Source: Xylophilus ampelinus (GTDB lineage Bacteria; Pseudomonadota; Gammaproteobacteria; Burkholderiales; Burkholderiaceae_C). From it: a stretch of DNA of 64,000 nt. Of this stretch, positions 40,285-49,393 are shown piece after piece. The notes beneath the pieces were generated by a model. It was not told the DNA's origin and searched no databases. It worked only from the letters and a program-made list of their open reading frames with translations. Where the stretch lies: assembly GCF_901875635.1 (NCBI RefSeq), contig NZ_CABFMN010000078.1, positions 21,716-85,715 of the forward strand. Reading direction: 5' to 3'. Numbering within the stretch: position 1 is the stretch's first letter; each line of letters opens with the position of its first letter. Position numbers and translations under genes: made by a program.

Positions 40285-40662
40285 TCAGTAGTCGTCGCGG
40301 CTGCGGCGGGTGGCCAGCACCAGCAGCGCAGTGATGGCTGCGCCAGCCGCAGCGGCCACGAGCACGGAGCGCACGGGCTGGTCGGCGATGTAGCGGGTCG
40401 TCACCTGGGCGGCCTCGCCGAAGCGCTCCTGGGCGCGCACGCCAGTCTTGGACGCGGCTTCCAGGCCACGCTGGACGGCCTGCTGCACACGCGATGCGAT
40501 TTGCTCGACTGCGGGCTCCATGTCGCTGCGCAGGCTGCGAACCTTCTGGCCGGCCGCATCGACGGCGTTCTGTGCATACGCACGCGTGCTGTCGACGGCG
40601 TCCTGTGCGGTGCCGCGCAGGTCGTCAGCCAGTTGCGAGGGGGTCTTGGCGGTCGAGTTCAT
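40285..40662 (-). CDS. DUF883 (ElaB/YqjD) family protein
   Basis: A 125-residue protein. A long amphipathic helical region (LADDLRGTAQDAVDSTRAYA, IASRVQQAVQRGLEAAS) precedes the signature YIADQPVRSVLVAAAAGAAI and a single C-terminal membrane anchor ending RRSRDDY. In E. coli YqjD is a tail-anchored ribosome-binding protein made in stationary phase. The AAGGAAG ribosome site is clear. First gene of the minus-strand operon ending in the ferritin-like gene. Confidence 0.93.
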   Translation of the reverse strand: MNSTAKTPSQLADDLRGTAQDAVDSTRAYAQNAVDAAGQKVRSLRSDMEPAVEQIASRVQQAVQRGLEAASKTGVRAQERFGEAAQVTTRYIADQPVRSVLVAAAAGAAITALLVLATRRSRDDY

Positions 40663-40711
40663 GAAACTTCCTTTGCTACGAACAACAGATGAAAAGGGGT
40701 GCGCTTGGATG

Positions 40712-40885
40712 CTAGCGCGCTTGGCCGCGGCGCATCAGCCCTGCGATGAAGCTCGCAATCGTCAAGATGGCGAAGATCACGAAAAGAAGTTTCGCAATGC
40801 CGACGGCGCCCGCGGCAATGCCCCCGAAGCCGAACAGTGCAGCCACCAGGGCGATGACGAGAAAAACGACGGTGTAGTGCAGCAT
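40712..40885 (-). CDS. DUF1328 (YtjA) small membrane protein
   Basis: A 57-residue protein with two transmembrane segments ([20 protein letters not shown], then [20 protein letters not shown]). GAGGAG lies 6 bases before its ATG, which fixes the start over a longer upstream reading. DUF1328 proteins are widespread small membrane proteins often linked to stress genes. Function unknown. Confidence 0.93.
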   Translation of the reverse strand: MLHYTVVFLVIALVAALFGFGGIAAGAVGIAKLLFVIFAILTIASFIAGLMRRGQAR

Positions 40886-41054
40886 GCGGCGCTCCTCTGA
40901 TGAGTGGATGGGCTCCAAGTCCGATGCCGTCAGAAGTAAGAGCATGTCGGGCCCGGGGCGATGAGCAAAGCTTAGAAGCGACGCGGTGCGACCCCTGTCA
41001 GCAGCCAAGGGGACGGGCCGTAGGAAAGCACCGAATCGCCCCTCGAGGCAAGCT

Positions 41055-42401
41055 TCAATGCGCGCGCGTCGGCAGCATGGCTTGCAGGCGCGTGCCCTCA
41101 CCGGGCGCGGAATTCACCGTGAGCTTCCCGCCGGCCGCCTCGACGCGGTGGCGCATGCCGGCCAGTCCGTGGGTCGAAGGGCGTGTGTGCTGGGCATCGA
41201 AGCCGCGGCCGTTGTCGGTGACCTCCACGATCAGGTGGTTGTCGTAGTTCTTCAGCACGATGGTCGCCTCGGTGGCTTCGGCGTACTTGCCGATGTTGGT
41301 CAGGCCCTCCTGGATCATGCGATAGACGGTGAGCTGACGCGCCTCGTCGATGACGACCGGCTCGAGCACCATCTCCACCTCAATCCCCGAGCGGTCGGCG
41401 AACTCGCGCCCGAGGATCTCCAGCGAGGCCACGAGGCCGAGGTTGGAAAGCGAGGAAGGGCGCAGGTCTTCGATGATGCGCCGCTTGAGCGCGATGCCGG
41501 AATTGAGCAGCTCGGTCAGGTGTTGAAGGCGCTGGGTGGCCTCGGGCGAATCGGCCAGCCGTGACTTGAGCCGCGCGACGTCGAGCTTGGCTGCGGTCAG
41601 CAGCGCGCCCAGCTCGTCGTGCAGCTCGCGCGCCAGGAAGCCCCGTTCGGTCTCGCGCACTTCCTGCAGGTGCGTCGCGAGCTCGGCGAGCGAGGCGGTG
41701 CGCTCGCGAACTTCGGCTTCGAGGGTGTTGCGCTCGCGCTGCAGCGCCAGTTGCTGGCGCTCGCCGGCCGACTGCAGGGCATGGGTCTGCCGCAGGTACA
41801 GGAAGAAGGCGAGCAGCCCCGCCAGCGCGATGAGGCCGATGCCGCCGCGCGCCAGGGCCAGTGCGCGCGCGATCTGTTCCTGCCCGGCCTTGAGAGACTG
41901 GTCGCTCAAGGCCGCCAGCGCGGCGGCCTGCTCCCGGATGCGGTTCATCTCTTCGCGGCCCACGTCAGTGGTCAGCACGAATCGGGAGGCATCGGTGTTG
42001 CCATCCCGCGTGAGCCGCAGGCTCATGTCCATCTCGGCGAGCTTGCGCGACAGGTGGTCCGTCAGCTTGGCCAGTTGCACCTGCTCCGCCGGGCGGTTCG
42101 CATAGAGGAGGCGCAGGCGGGCGAGATGAATGCCGATGTCCTTGATCGCGCTGTCGTACGGTTCGCGGTAGCGTGCCTCGCCGGTCAGCAGGTAGCCGCG
42201 CTGGCCGGTCTCGGCGTCGAGCACGTCCTGCAGCAGCGCGTTGACCGCGAAGCGCGCCTCCTGCGCCTGGCTGATCTCGGCCAGTGCCTTGCTCGACTGG
42301 CGATAGCCGGCCTCGTTGATGCCCAAAAGCACCAGCGTGGCCAGCAGTGCCAATCCCAGGCTCCAGACCAGCTTCGAGAACAACAACCGGCGCATCAACA
42401 T
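41055..42401 (-). CDS. CHASE3 sensor histidine kinase, NarX/DesK-like (HisKA_3)
   Basis: A 448-residue membrane kinase. TM1 (about 11-28) and TM2 (about 183-203) bracket a periplasmic CHASE3 domain ([20 protein letters not shown]). A coiled coil leads to HisKA_3 with phosphoacceptor [18 protein letters not shown] and a HATPase domain with [11 protein letters not shown] and [15 protein letters not shown]. The gene is divergent from the LuxR-type regulator at 42505, its probable partner. CHASE3 ligands are unknown. Confidence 0.95.
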   Translation of the reverse strand: MLMRRLLFSKLVWSLGLALLATLVLLGINEAGYRQSSKALAEISQAQEARFAVNALLQDVLDAETGQRGYLLTGEARYREPYDSAIKDIGIHLARLRLLYANRPAEQVQLAKLTDHLSRKLAEMDMSLRLTRDGNTDASRFVLTTDVGREEMNRIREQAAALAALSDQSLKAGQEQIARALALARGGIGLIALAGLLAFFLYLRQTHALQSAGERQQLALQRERNTLEAEVRERTASLAELATHLQEVRETERGFLARELHDELGALLTAAKLDVARLKSRLADSPEATQRLQHLTELLNSGIALKRRIIEDLRPSSLSNLGLVASLEILGREFADRSGIEVEMVLEPVVIDEARQLTVYRMIQEGLTNIGKYAEATEATIVLKNYDNHLIVEVTDNGRGFDAQHTRPSTHGLAGMRHRVEAAGGKLTVNSAPGEGTRLQAMLPTRAH

Positions 42402-42432
42402 GCCATCGAATCCGTCACGCGAACAATTTCAT

Positions 42433-42455
42433 GAATAATGGTTAACAACTTATTC
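42433..42455. promoter_or_regulatory. AT-rich dyad in the divergent kinase/regulator promoter region
   Basis: GAATAA (42433-42438) and TTATTC (42450-42455) are inverted around an 11-base centre that contains GTTAAC. It is the only AT-rich block between the divergent kinase and regulator genes, so it is a likely promoter or operator. A binding protein is not identified. Confidence 0.4.
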
Positions 42456-42504
42456 GCGGCATGGGCCGGCGCAGCGATGTGCCACCTGATGGAGAGAGCG
42501 ACAG

Positions 42505-43137
42505 ATGATCAAGATCGGCATTGTGGACGACCACGCGATCGTGCGGTCCGGGTTGAAGCAGTTTTTCTCCGAGCATGTGGACTTGCGCGTCGTCGGTGAA
42601 GCATCCACCGGGCGCGAGGCCATCGAGCTCGTTCGGACCACGGAACTCGATGTGCTGGTCATGGACCTGTCGATGCCCGGGCAGAGCGGCATCGACGCAC
42701 TGGCGATGATCCGCGCCAAGGCGCCCGACGTGGGCATCCTCATCCTCAGCGGATACCCCGAGGAGCACTACGCGATGAACCTCATTCGTCAGGGGGCGTC
42801 GGGCTACCTGAACAAGGACTGCGAGCCGCTGGAGATCGTCAACGCGATCCGCACCATCGCGATGGGGCGACGCTACATCACTCCTGCGGTAGCGGAACTG
42901 CTGGCGCGGCAACTCGACCGCAAGGACGATGCAGCTCCGCACGAGCAGCTGTCGGAGCGCGAGTTCCAGGTGTTCCTCAAGCTGGCCAAGGGTGAGACGG
43001 CCGGCGAGATCGCGAAGACGCTGTCGTTGTCTGTGAAGACGGTGAGCACCTACCGCACGCGGCTGATGGAAAAGATGAACCTGTCGTCCAACAGCGACCT
43101 GACCTACTACGCGTTGAAGAACAAGCTCATCGACTGA
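42505..43137 (+). CDS. NarL/FixJ-type response regulator (REC + LuxR HTH)
   Basis: A 210-residue regulator. The receiver has IGIVDDHAIVRSG, phosphoryl aspartate in LDVLVMDLSMPGQSG and a lysine in GYLNKDCEPLE. The C-terminal GerE/LuxR helix-turn-helix is LSEREFQVFLKLAKGETAGE, then SLSVKTVSTYRTRL. Divergent from the CHASE3 kinase gene across 103 bases. Targets may include the neighbouring stress genes (inference). Confidence 0.95.
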   Translation: MIKIGIVDDHAIVRSGLKQFFSEHVDLRVVGEASTGREAIELVRTTELDVLVMDLSMPGQSGIDALAMIRAKAPDVGILILSGYPEEHYAMNLIRQGASGYLNKDCEPLEIVNAIRTIAMGRRYITPAVAELLARQLDRKDDAAPHEQLSEREFQVFLKLAKGETAGEIAKTLSLSVKTVSTYRTRLMEKMNLSSNSDLTYYALKNKLID

Positions 43138-43189
43138 GCGGCGGCGCGGCGCCGCGGCCGGCCGCAGTGACGACGGCGCCTGCCGCGCC

Positions 43190-43597
43190 TCAAAGCCCTG
43201 GGTCGTTCGCCGTCGCGGTCTGCTGGCTGTGCGCAATGCAGAAGTCGACCAGTGCGTCGATCTCGTTGGACTTGTCGAACACGGCATCGACACCCAGCTG
43301 GGCGCAGCGTTTGCGGATGTCGGGAGTCGCGTAGTTGCTGAGGACCACCACTTTCTGCTGCGGACCACGCGATGAGCAGGCTTGAAGCACGCCCAGCCCG
43401 CTGCCCTGCTTGAGGAAAAGGTCCACGATCGCCAATTGCCACTCGTCGGCGTGATCGCGCAGCCAGCGGCGTGCGTCGTTCTCCGTCTCCGCGAAACCGA
43501 CGGCGTTCACGTCGGTCAACTCCTCGAGCGTTCCGACCAGGTTTTCGCGGATGGTGAGGTTGTCCTCCACGATGTAGGTGTTGAGTCGCTGGCTCAT
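43190..43597 (-). CDS. single-domain response regulator (receiver only)
   Basis: A 135-residue receiver without output domain, started at MSQRLNTYIVEDN. It shows the acidic pair VEDN, phosphoryl aspartate in LAIVDLFLKQGSG, the switch Ser/Thr in VVVLSNYATPD, and lysine in DAVFDKSNE. It may act as a phosphate sink or connector for the neighbouring kinase. Convergent with the LuxR-type regulator gene, 52 bases apart. Confidence 0.88.
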   Translation of the reverse strand: MSQRLNTYIVEDNLTIRENLVGTLEELTDVNAVGFAETENDARRWLRDHADEWQLAIVDLFLKQGSGLGVLQACSSRGPQQKVVVLSNYATPDIRKRCAQLGVDAVFDKSNEIDALVDFCIAHSQQTATANDPGL

Positions 43598-43909
43598 GGC
43601 GCCGATCGCCAGGGCCAGGCCCGCGCCATTCCTTGCAACCAACTTGCCTCAACCTGTAAAACCATGGTCCGCATGCTACGGCCTGACGCCCGCCTTGGCG
43701 TGCAAGGTTCGGCGGCTTGAGGTCGTAGGAGCAGTCCCACATCCGACGGGGCGTCCGTAAGTAGGCCGCAGCGCACAAGCCCTGCCGCGCCGGGCTGACC
43801 CAGGGCGGGGCCGGGCTTTCTTACGCTGGGTGCGTTGCCGGCAGTCACCGATCGCGATCGATTGGCCGTTTTGCCCGGTTCCACAACGTGACGAGAAGGA
43901 TCCAATGCG
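43598..43909. other. 312-base intergenic region without recognised feature
   Basis: This is the divergent spacer between the lone receiver gene and the small-protein/asmA unit. I find no credible reading frame, RNA gene, terminator or named repeat here. It presumably holds both promoters, but no convincing hexamer pair is visible. Confidence 0.5.
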
Positions 43910-44071
43910 ATGAAGGCTGTCGCCATCTATGTGATCGCGGGCGTGCTTGCGCTGGCCGCAGCGCTGGCGACTGTGCATGGAGAACCCGGTATGGCAGAGG
44001 TGCATGTGGCCAACGCGGCGCGAGGCGATGCAATGCAGTCCGTGGATTGGCTGTGGCCTTCGGGTCGCTGA
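43910..44071 (+). CDS. 53-aa small secreted or membrane protein
   Basis: MKAVAIYVIAGVLALAAALA forms a signal or anchor sequence, followed by a short soluble part ending WLWPSGR. AGAAGGA lies 8 bases before the ATG. It precedes the asmA-like gene by only 10 bases, suggesting one transcript. No family is recognised; coding status rests on the ribosome site, signal-like start and spacing. Confidence 0.5.
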   Translation: MKAVAIYVIAGVLALAAALATVHGEPGMAEVHVANAARGDAMQSVDWLWPSGR

Positions 44072-44081
44072 GGCCCGGTTG

Positions 44082-46115
44082 ATGGACGGCTCCTCGGTAC
44101 GCGCATCGTCTCGTTCGGCTCGCTTTGCGAGGCGCGGCCTGCTCGCGCTGGCTGTGCTGCTGGTCGCGCTCGTTCTACTGGTGATCTTTTTCCCGTGGGA
44201 CATGCTGCGCGGGCCGATCAACCGCTATGTGAGCGACAAGACCGGCCGCCATTTCGAGATCACTCGCCGGCTCGACGTCAGCCTGGGACTGCGACAGGCG
44301 ACCATCCACCTGGACGGCATCGAGTTCGCCAATCCGTCGTGGGCGCGGGCGCCCTATCTGGTGAAGGCAGACCGCGCGGACATCGACCTGCGGCTGTGGC
44401 CGCTGCTGCGCGGGCAGGTCGTTCTGCCCGGCGTGCGTCTATCCGGCCCCCAACTGGGCTTGCAGATGGAGGCCGATGGCCGCCGCACCTGGGCGCTCGG
44501 CAAGAGCGATGCGGGCGAGGGCGGCAAGGGCACCGTGCCCACCATCGGCCTGCTGCAGGTCGACAACGGCGCGCTCGACTTCCTGGCGCCGGCCTACGGC
44601 GTCGATCTGCAGGCGCAGTTCAGCTTCGACCCACAGCGGGGCGAGATGCCGCTGGCCTACAGCATGCAGGGCCGCTACCAGCGGCAACCGCTCAAGGCCG
44701 AGGGGCGGACCGGCAACGTTCTCCAGCTCGACCAGACCGGCCAGCCGCCGTTTCCCATCGAGATCCGGGCGAGCGCGGGCCGCACACGTTTCGACGCCAA
44801 GGGCACCGTGGGATCGCTGTCCGACCTGGACGGAATCGATGCACGCTTCGAGCTCAAGGGGCAGACTCTGGGCGACCTGTATCCGCTGCTGGGCGTGGCA
44901 CTGCCCCAGACCTCCCCGTACGCGGTGCGCGGGCAGGTGCGCAAGCGCGCGAAGCAGTGGCAGGTCTCCTCGCTCGCGGGCCGCTTGGGCCTGTCGGACA
45001 TCACGGGCGAGCTGAACTTCGACCAGAGCGCGGCGACGCCCAAGCTCAGCGGCACGCTCGGCTCGAAGGTGATGGACATGGATGACCTGGGGCCGCTGAT
45101 CGGCTTGCCGCCCACTGAGCGCAGCGCCAAGGCGGTCGAGGGCGTGGCGCCGCCACCCACCGTCGAGCAGGTGCAGCGCCGCCGCGGCGACGGCAAGGTC
45201 CTGCCCACGGCCCCCCTGGACTTCGAGCGCCTGCGTGCCATGAACGCCGACGTGCGCTACACCGCCGAGCGCATCCGCAACGTGCGCGACATCCCGTTGG
45301 ACCGCGGCAGCGTCCACGTGACGCTTCAGGATTCGGTGCTCACCCTCGATCCGCTGGACCTCGGCATCGCAGGCGGCAAGATCGCCGGCGCTATCCGCAT
45401 CGGCGCCGCCAGCCAGCCGGCGGACATTCGTGCCGCGCTTGACCTGCGCGCGCTGCAACTGGCGCGACTGGTGCCGAAGCTGGAGGCCTCGGGCAACAGC
45501 GTGGGGAGGATCGACGGGCGGATCAACATCTCCGGGGCCGGCAGTTCCGTGGCCACCTGGCTCGGTGGCGCATCGGGCGACGTGGCCCTGCTGATGGGCG
45601 CCGGCCAGTTCGGCAACCTGCTGCCGGTGTTCGCGACGCTGGTGGGCGGCGACATCCTCAAGTTCCTGGTGCGCGGCGACAATGACGTGCAGCTGCGCTG
45701 TGCGGCGGTGGCCTTCGACGTGGACAAGGGCGTCATGAACGGTCGCACGCTGGTGCTTGACACCAGCAACGCCGTCTTCATTGCCACGGGCCAAGCCAAT
45801 CTGGCCAAGGAGACGCTGGATTTCACGATCCGCCCGGAGCCCAAGAGCAAGAGCATCCTGTCGATCCGCACGCCGCTGACCGTCGGCGGCACCTTCGCCA
45901 ACCCGCGACCCGGCGTCGAGGTAGCGCCGCTGCTGGCGCGTGCCGCAGGCGTGGTGGCGGGCGCCACGATCAACCCCCTCCTGGCGCTGGCTGCCACCCT
46001 CGAAACCGGCCCGGGCAAGGACGCGGACTGCGGCGCCGTGCTGCAGGACGCCCGCACGCCCGACAGCCGCACCGCGAGCCAGGGCGCAGCGCGCGCCAAG
46101 GCCATTCGGCCCTGA
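44082..46115 (+). CDS. AsmA family protein
   Basis: A 677-residue envelope protein with a single N-terminal anchor (LLALAVLLVALVLLVIFFPW). AsmA N-terminal features follow (RYVSDKTGRHFEITRRLDVS, IEFANPSWARAPYLVKADRA). The AsmA_2 C-terminal region includes LDTSNAVFIATGQANLAKET, TLDFTIRPEPKSKSILSIRT and PLTVGGTFANPRPGVEVAPL. Members form beta-rich bridges thought to move phospholipid between membranes. The ATG at 44082 is used; its ribosome site is weak, so coupling to the small upstream frame is plausible. Confidence 0.9.
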   Translation: MDGSSVRASSRSARFARRGLLALAVLLVALVLLVIFFPWDMLRGPINRYVSDKTGRHFEITRRLDVSLGLRQATIHLDGIEFANPSWARAPYLVKADRADIDLRLWPLLRGQVVLPGVRLSGPQLGLQMEADGRRTWALGKSDAGEGGKGTVPTIGLLQVDNGALDFLAPAYGVDLQAQFSFDPQRGEMPLAYSMQGRYQRQPLKAEGRTGNVLQLDQTGQPPFPIEIRASAGRTRFDAKGTVGSLSDLDGIDARFELKGQTLGDLYPLLGVALPQTSPYAVRGQVRKRAKQWQVSSLAGRLGLSDITGELNFDQSAATPKLSGTLGSKVMDMDDLGPLIGLPPTERSAKAVEGVAPPPTVEQVQRRRGDGKVLPTAPLDFERLRAMNADVRYTAERIRNVRDIPLDRGSVHVTLQDSVLTLDPLDLGIAGGKIAGAIRIGAASQPADIRAALDLRALQLARLVPKLEASGNSVGRIDGRINISGAGSSVATWLGGASGDVALLMGAGQFGNLLPVFATLVGGDILKFLVRGDNDVQLRCAAVAFDVDKGVMNGRTLVLDTSNAVFIATGQANLAKETLDFTIRPEPKSKSILSIRTPLTVGGTFANPRPGVEVAPLLARAAGVVAGATINPLLALAATLETGPGKDADCGAVLQDARTPDSRTASQGAARAKAIRP

Positions 46116-46151
46116 GTCCCGACCCGCTGCCAGCGCTCCAAGTCATGAACA

Positions 46152-46205
46152 AAAAGGGCGCCAGCGCGCGTCCAGTCTGCGCAGGCAGCTATCGATTTCG
46201 TAGCA
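46152..46205 (-). repeat. Comamonadaceae-type intergenic repeat, copy 5 of 7
   Basis: GGGCGCCAGCGCGCGTCCAG, then GCAGGCAGCTATCGATTTCG and TAGCA. It lies between the convergent asmA and ThiF/MoeB genes. Confidence 0.85.
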
Positions 46206-46212
46206 ATCTCGT

Positions 46213-46968
46213 TCAGGCGTGATGCTCGCCGCAGACAGGGCAGCCCGGGTCGCGGCGCACGCGCATGGTCTCGAAGCTGCTGCTGCGCCCATCGAACATC
46301 AGCAGCCGCCCGACCAGCCCCCCGCCGACGCCCGCCAGCAGCTTGAGCGCTTCGTGCGCCTGCAGCGTGCCGATGGTGCCCACCACCGGGCCGAACACGC
46401 CGAGCACCGCGCAGCGGGTTTCCTCGAACTGCGCGTCGGGCGGGAACAGGCAGGCGTAGCAGGGCGATTGCGGATCGCGCGGGTCGTACACGCCCAGTTG
46501 GCCGTCGAAGCGGATGGCCGCGCCGGCAACCAGCGGCTTGCCGTGCGCGACGCAGGCGGCATTCACCGCTTGGCGCGTCGCGAAGTTGTCCGAACAGTCC
46601 AGCACCACGTCGACCTGCGGCACGCGGCGTGCGAGCAGGGAGGCATCGGCGCGCGCGGCCTCGACTTCGACGGCCACCTCGGGGTTCAGCGCGTGGATGG
46701 CCTGCTGCGCCGACACCACCTTGGCCTGCCCCACGCGGGCCGTCGTGTGGGCGACCTGGCGCTGCAGGTTGGTCAGGTCGACCGTGTCGTCGTCCACCAG
46801 GGTGATGCGTCCCACGCCGGCCGCGGCCAGGTACAGCGCCACCGGCGAGCCCAGTCCGCCGGCCCCGATGACCAGCGCATGCGCAGCCGACACGCGGGCC
46901 TGGCCGTCGATGCCGAACTCCTCCAGCAGGATGTGGCGCGAGTAGCGCAGCAGGTCGTCGTCTTCCAT
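46213..46968 (-). CDS. ThiF/MoeB/HesA family adenylyltransferase
   Basis: A 251-residue E1-like enzyme that adenylates the C-terminus of a ubiquitin-fold sulfur carrier. It opens LLRYSRHILLEEFGIDGQAR. The ATP loop is VIGAGGLGSPVALYLAAAGV, followed by VDDDTVDLTNLQRQ. Zinc cysteines lie in SPCYACLFP and DPGCPVCGEHH. The segment ETRCAVLGVFGPVVG is typical of MoeB. Either molybdopterin (MoeB) or thiamine (ThiF) sulfur transfer is possible. A molybdenum/tungsten enzyme, the formate dehydrogenase, lies 8 kb away. Confidence 0.92.
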   Translation of the reverse strand: MEDDDLLRYSRHILLEEFGIDGQARVSAAHALVIGAGGLGSPVALYLAAAGVGRITLVDDDTVDLTNLQRQVAHTTARVGQAKVVSAQQAIHALNPEVAVEVEAARADASLLARRVPQVDVVLDCSDNFATRQAVNAACVAHGKPLVAGAAIRFDGQLGVYDPRDPQSPCYACLFPPDAQFEETRCAVLGVFGPVVGTIGTLQAHEALKLLAGVGGGLVGRLLMFDGRSSSFETMRVRRDPGCPVCGEHHA

Positions 46969-46991
46969 GGCGGCCGATGATCGCAGAGCGC

Positions 46992-47026
46992 CCCCAAAGA
47001 AATCGGCCTCCGCGAGGGAGGCCGAT
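46992..47026 (-). terminator. rho-independent terminator after the S41 protease gene
   Basis: ATCGGCCTCC and GGAGGCCGAT form a perfect 10-base stem with a 5-base loop. On the minus strand it is followed by TTCTTT. It separates the protease gene from the downstream ThiF/MoeB gene. Confidence 0.75.
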
Positions 47027-47049
47027 GCAGCGGGGAGGGCGGTCTGCGC

Positions 47050-48492
47050 TCAGTTGTCCTTCTTCTCGTCCTTGTTCTCGACGATCACCTGGGTCTTGCT
47101 CACCACCACGGGCTGGCCCTTGAGCTGGTTGATCGCCTGGATCAGCGGGAAATCCTTGTCGCTGCCGAACTCGGGCGTCTTGCGGTCCTGCGGCGGCTTC
47201 TTGGCCTCTTCCTCGAGGCGCTTGCGGGCCTCGTCGCGGGCCTTCTCGCGCTCGGGGTCCTTCACCTCGGGGCCCTGGCCGCTGGACAGGTGCTTCTCCA
47301 GGTCGGCCTCGCGCATGCGCAGGGCGGCGTAGGGGCTGCCTTCGGCGCTTTCGTCGACCAGCACGTTCGGCACGATGCCGCGCGCCTGGATCGAGGTGCC
47401 GCTGGGCGTGTAGTAGCGCGCCGTGGTGATCTTCAGGCCGGTGTCGGGGCCGAGCGGGCGCACCGTCTGCACCGAGCCCTTGCCGAAGGTCTGGCTGCCC
47501 ATGATGGTCGCGCGCTTGTGGTCCTGCAGGGCGCCGGCCACGATCTCGCTGGCCGAGGCCGAGCCTTCGTTCACCAGCACGATCAGCGGCACGTTCTTGA
47601 GCGCCGCCGGCAGGCTGCGCAGCGGATCGGAGCCCGAACGGCGCTGGTAGTCCTCGGGAATGGCCTTGTAGACCTGCTTGCTCTCCGCGAGCTGGCCGTC
47701 GGTGGTCACCACCGTCGAATTGGCAGGCAGGAAGGCGGCCGAGACGGCCACGGCCGCGTCGAGCAGGCCGCCCGGGTCGTTGCGCAGGTCGAGCACCAGG
47801 CCCTTGAGGTTGGGGTCCTGCTTGTAGATCTCGTCGATCTTCTTCACGAAGTCGTCGACCGTGCGCTCCTGGAACTGCGACAGGCGGATCCACGCATAGC
47901 CCGGCTCGATCACCTTGCCGCGGACCGACTGCGTGCGGATCTCCTCGCGCGTGATGGTCACGGGGAAGGTGCGGCTCTCGTCCTTGCGGAAGATGGTCAG
48001 CAGCACCTTGGTGCCGGCCTCGCCGCGCATGCGCTTGACGGCGTCGTTCAGTGACAGGCCTTTGACGGCCGTGTCGTCGATCTTGGTGATCAGGTCGTTG
48101 GGCTTGAGGCCGGCGCGGAAGGCGGGCGAGCCCTCGATCGGCGAGACGATCTTGACCAGGCCGTCTTCCTGCGAGATCTCGATGCCCACGCCCACGAAAC
48201 GGCCCGAGGTGCCCTCGCGGAATTCCTTGAAGGACTTCTTGTCGAAGTACTGCGAGTGCGGGTCGAGCCCGGACACCATGCCGGAGATGGCGTCGGAGAT
48301 CAGCTTCTTGTCGTCGACCGGCTCGACGTAGTCGCTCTTGACCATGCCGAACACTGCGGCGAGCTGCTGCAGCTCTTCCAGCGGCAGGGGCGCCATGGCC
48401 CCGCGCGCCACCGTCTGAAGCGAGACGGTCGTCAGCACGCCGGCGACGACGCCTGCGCTCACCCAGCCGGTGATTTTGAGTTTCTGGCCCAT
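47050..48492 (-). CDS. ctpA: S41 family C-terminal processing peptidase
   Basis: A 480-residue periplasmic serine protease. The uncleaved or cleaved N-terminal hydrophobic segment (WVSAGVVAGVLTTVSLQTVA) is followed by a PDZ domain (about 85-170, GSPAFRAGLKPNDLITKIDD) and the S41 catalytic core. Its serine lies in NEGSASASEIVAGAL and its lysine in GSQTFGKGSVQT. The tail is charged (EREKARDEARKRLEEEAKK). Start at MGQKLKITG is preferred over an upstream in-frame ATG because it gives the normal export signal. Confidence 0.95.
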   Translation of the reverse strand: MGQKLKITGWVSAGVVAGVLTTVSLQTVARGAMAPLPLEELQQLAAVFGMVKSDYVEPVDDKKLISDAISGMVSGLDPHSQYFDKKSFKEFREGTSGRFVGVGIEISQEDGLVKIVSPIEGSPAFRAGLKPNDLITKIDDTAVKGLSLNDAVKRMRGEAGTKVLLTIFRKDESRTFPVTITREEIRTQSVRGKVIEPGYAWIRLSQFQERTVDDFVKKIDEIYKQDPNLKGLVLDLRNDPGGLLDAAVAVSAAFLPANSTVVTTDGQLAESKQVYKAIPEDYQRRSGSDPLRSLPAALKNVPLIVLVNEGSASASEIVAGALQDHKRATIMGSQTFGKGSVQTVRPLGPDTGLKITTARYYTPSGTSIQARGIVPNVLVDESAEGSPYAALRMREADLEKHLSSGQGPEVKDPEREKARDEARKRLEEEAKKPPQDRKTPEFGSDKDFPLIQAINQLKGQPVVVSKTQVIVENKDEKKDN

Positions 48493-48579
48493 GGAGTTCC
48501 CTTCGGCGAACCGGATCGATTCAATATACACAGCTTGGAAGCAATTTCCTCGCCGCGGTTCCGTGACCGTTGAGTCCCG

Positions 48580-49323
48580 TCAGGCTTTGCCCTGCGAGGC
48601 CACGGCGGCAGCCGCCTTGGCAGCGGCCTCGGCGTCGCCCAGGTAGTAGTGGCGCAGCGGCTTGAGGTCGTCGTCCAGCTCGTAGACCAGCGGAATGCCG
48701 TTCGGGATGTTCAGGCCGACGATGTCACTGTCGGAGATGCCGTCGAGGTATTTGACCAGCGCCCGGATCGAATTGCCGTGCGCCGCCACCACGATCCGGC
48801 GCCCGGCACGGATGGCCGGGGCCATCGATTCGTTCCAGAAGGGCAGCACCCGCGCCACGGTGTCCTTCAGGCACTCGGTCAGGGGGACCTGCTCGGGCGA
48901 CAGCTTGGCGTAGCGCACGTCGCTGCGCTCCGAGCGCGGGTCGGTCGGCTCCAGTGCCGGTGGCGGGGTGTCGTAGCTGCGGCGCCAGACCAGCACCTGC
49001 TCGTCGCCATACTGCTTGGCCATGTCGGCCTTGTTCAGGCCCTGCAGCGCGCCGTAGTGGCGCTCGTTGAGGCGCCAGGAATGGACGACGGGCAGCCAGG
49101 TGCGGTCCAACTCGTCGAGCGTGTGCCACAGGGTGCGCGTGGCACGCTTGAGCACGCTGGTGTAGGCAACGTCGAAATCGTAGCCCTCGGCCTTGAGCAG
49201 GCGCCCGGCCTGCTTGGCCTGCTCGACGCCGGTCTCGGTCAGGTCGACGTCGGTCCAGCCGGTGAAGCGGTTCTCGAGATTCCAGGTCGATTCGCCATGG
49301 CGGATCAGCACCAGTTTGTGCAT
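48580..49323 (-). CDS. gpmA: 2,3-bisphosphoglycerate-dependent phosphoglycerate mutase
   Basis: A 247-residue glycolytic enzyme interconverting 3- and 2-phosphoglycerate. The phospho-histidine motif is [20 protein letters not shown]. Further active-site segments are [29 protein letters not shown] and [15 protein letters not shown]. The length and the C-terminal [20 protein letters not shown] match the dPGM family. Divergent from the rhodanese gene. Confidence 0.97.
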   Translation of the reverse strand: MHKLVLIRHGESTWNLENRFTGWTDVDLTETGVEQAKQAGRLLKAEGYDFDVAYTSVLKRATRTLWHTLDELDRTWLPVVHSWRLNERHYGALQGLNKADMAKQYGDEQVLVWRRSYDTPPPALEPTDPRSERSDVRYAKLSPEQVPLTECLKDTVARVLPFWNESMAPAIRAGRRIVVAAHGNSIRALVKYLDGISDSDIVGLNIPNGIPLVYELDDDLKPLRHYYLGDAEAAAKAAAAVASQGKA

Positions 49324-49360
49324 GGAAGCCTTTGGATGAGTCTGAAGTAAACCGGCATTC

Positions 49361-49366
49361 TAAAAT
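49361..49366 (+). promoter_or_regulatory. candidate -10 element for the rhodanese-grxC unit
   Basis: TAAAAT in CATTCTAAAATCCCG lies 28 bases before the rhodanese start, within the 70-base gap to the divergent gpmA gene. No good -35 is seen. Confidence 0.35.
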
Positions 49367-49393
49367 CCCGGGTTTGCCCACCCGGAACGCCCC

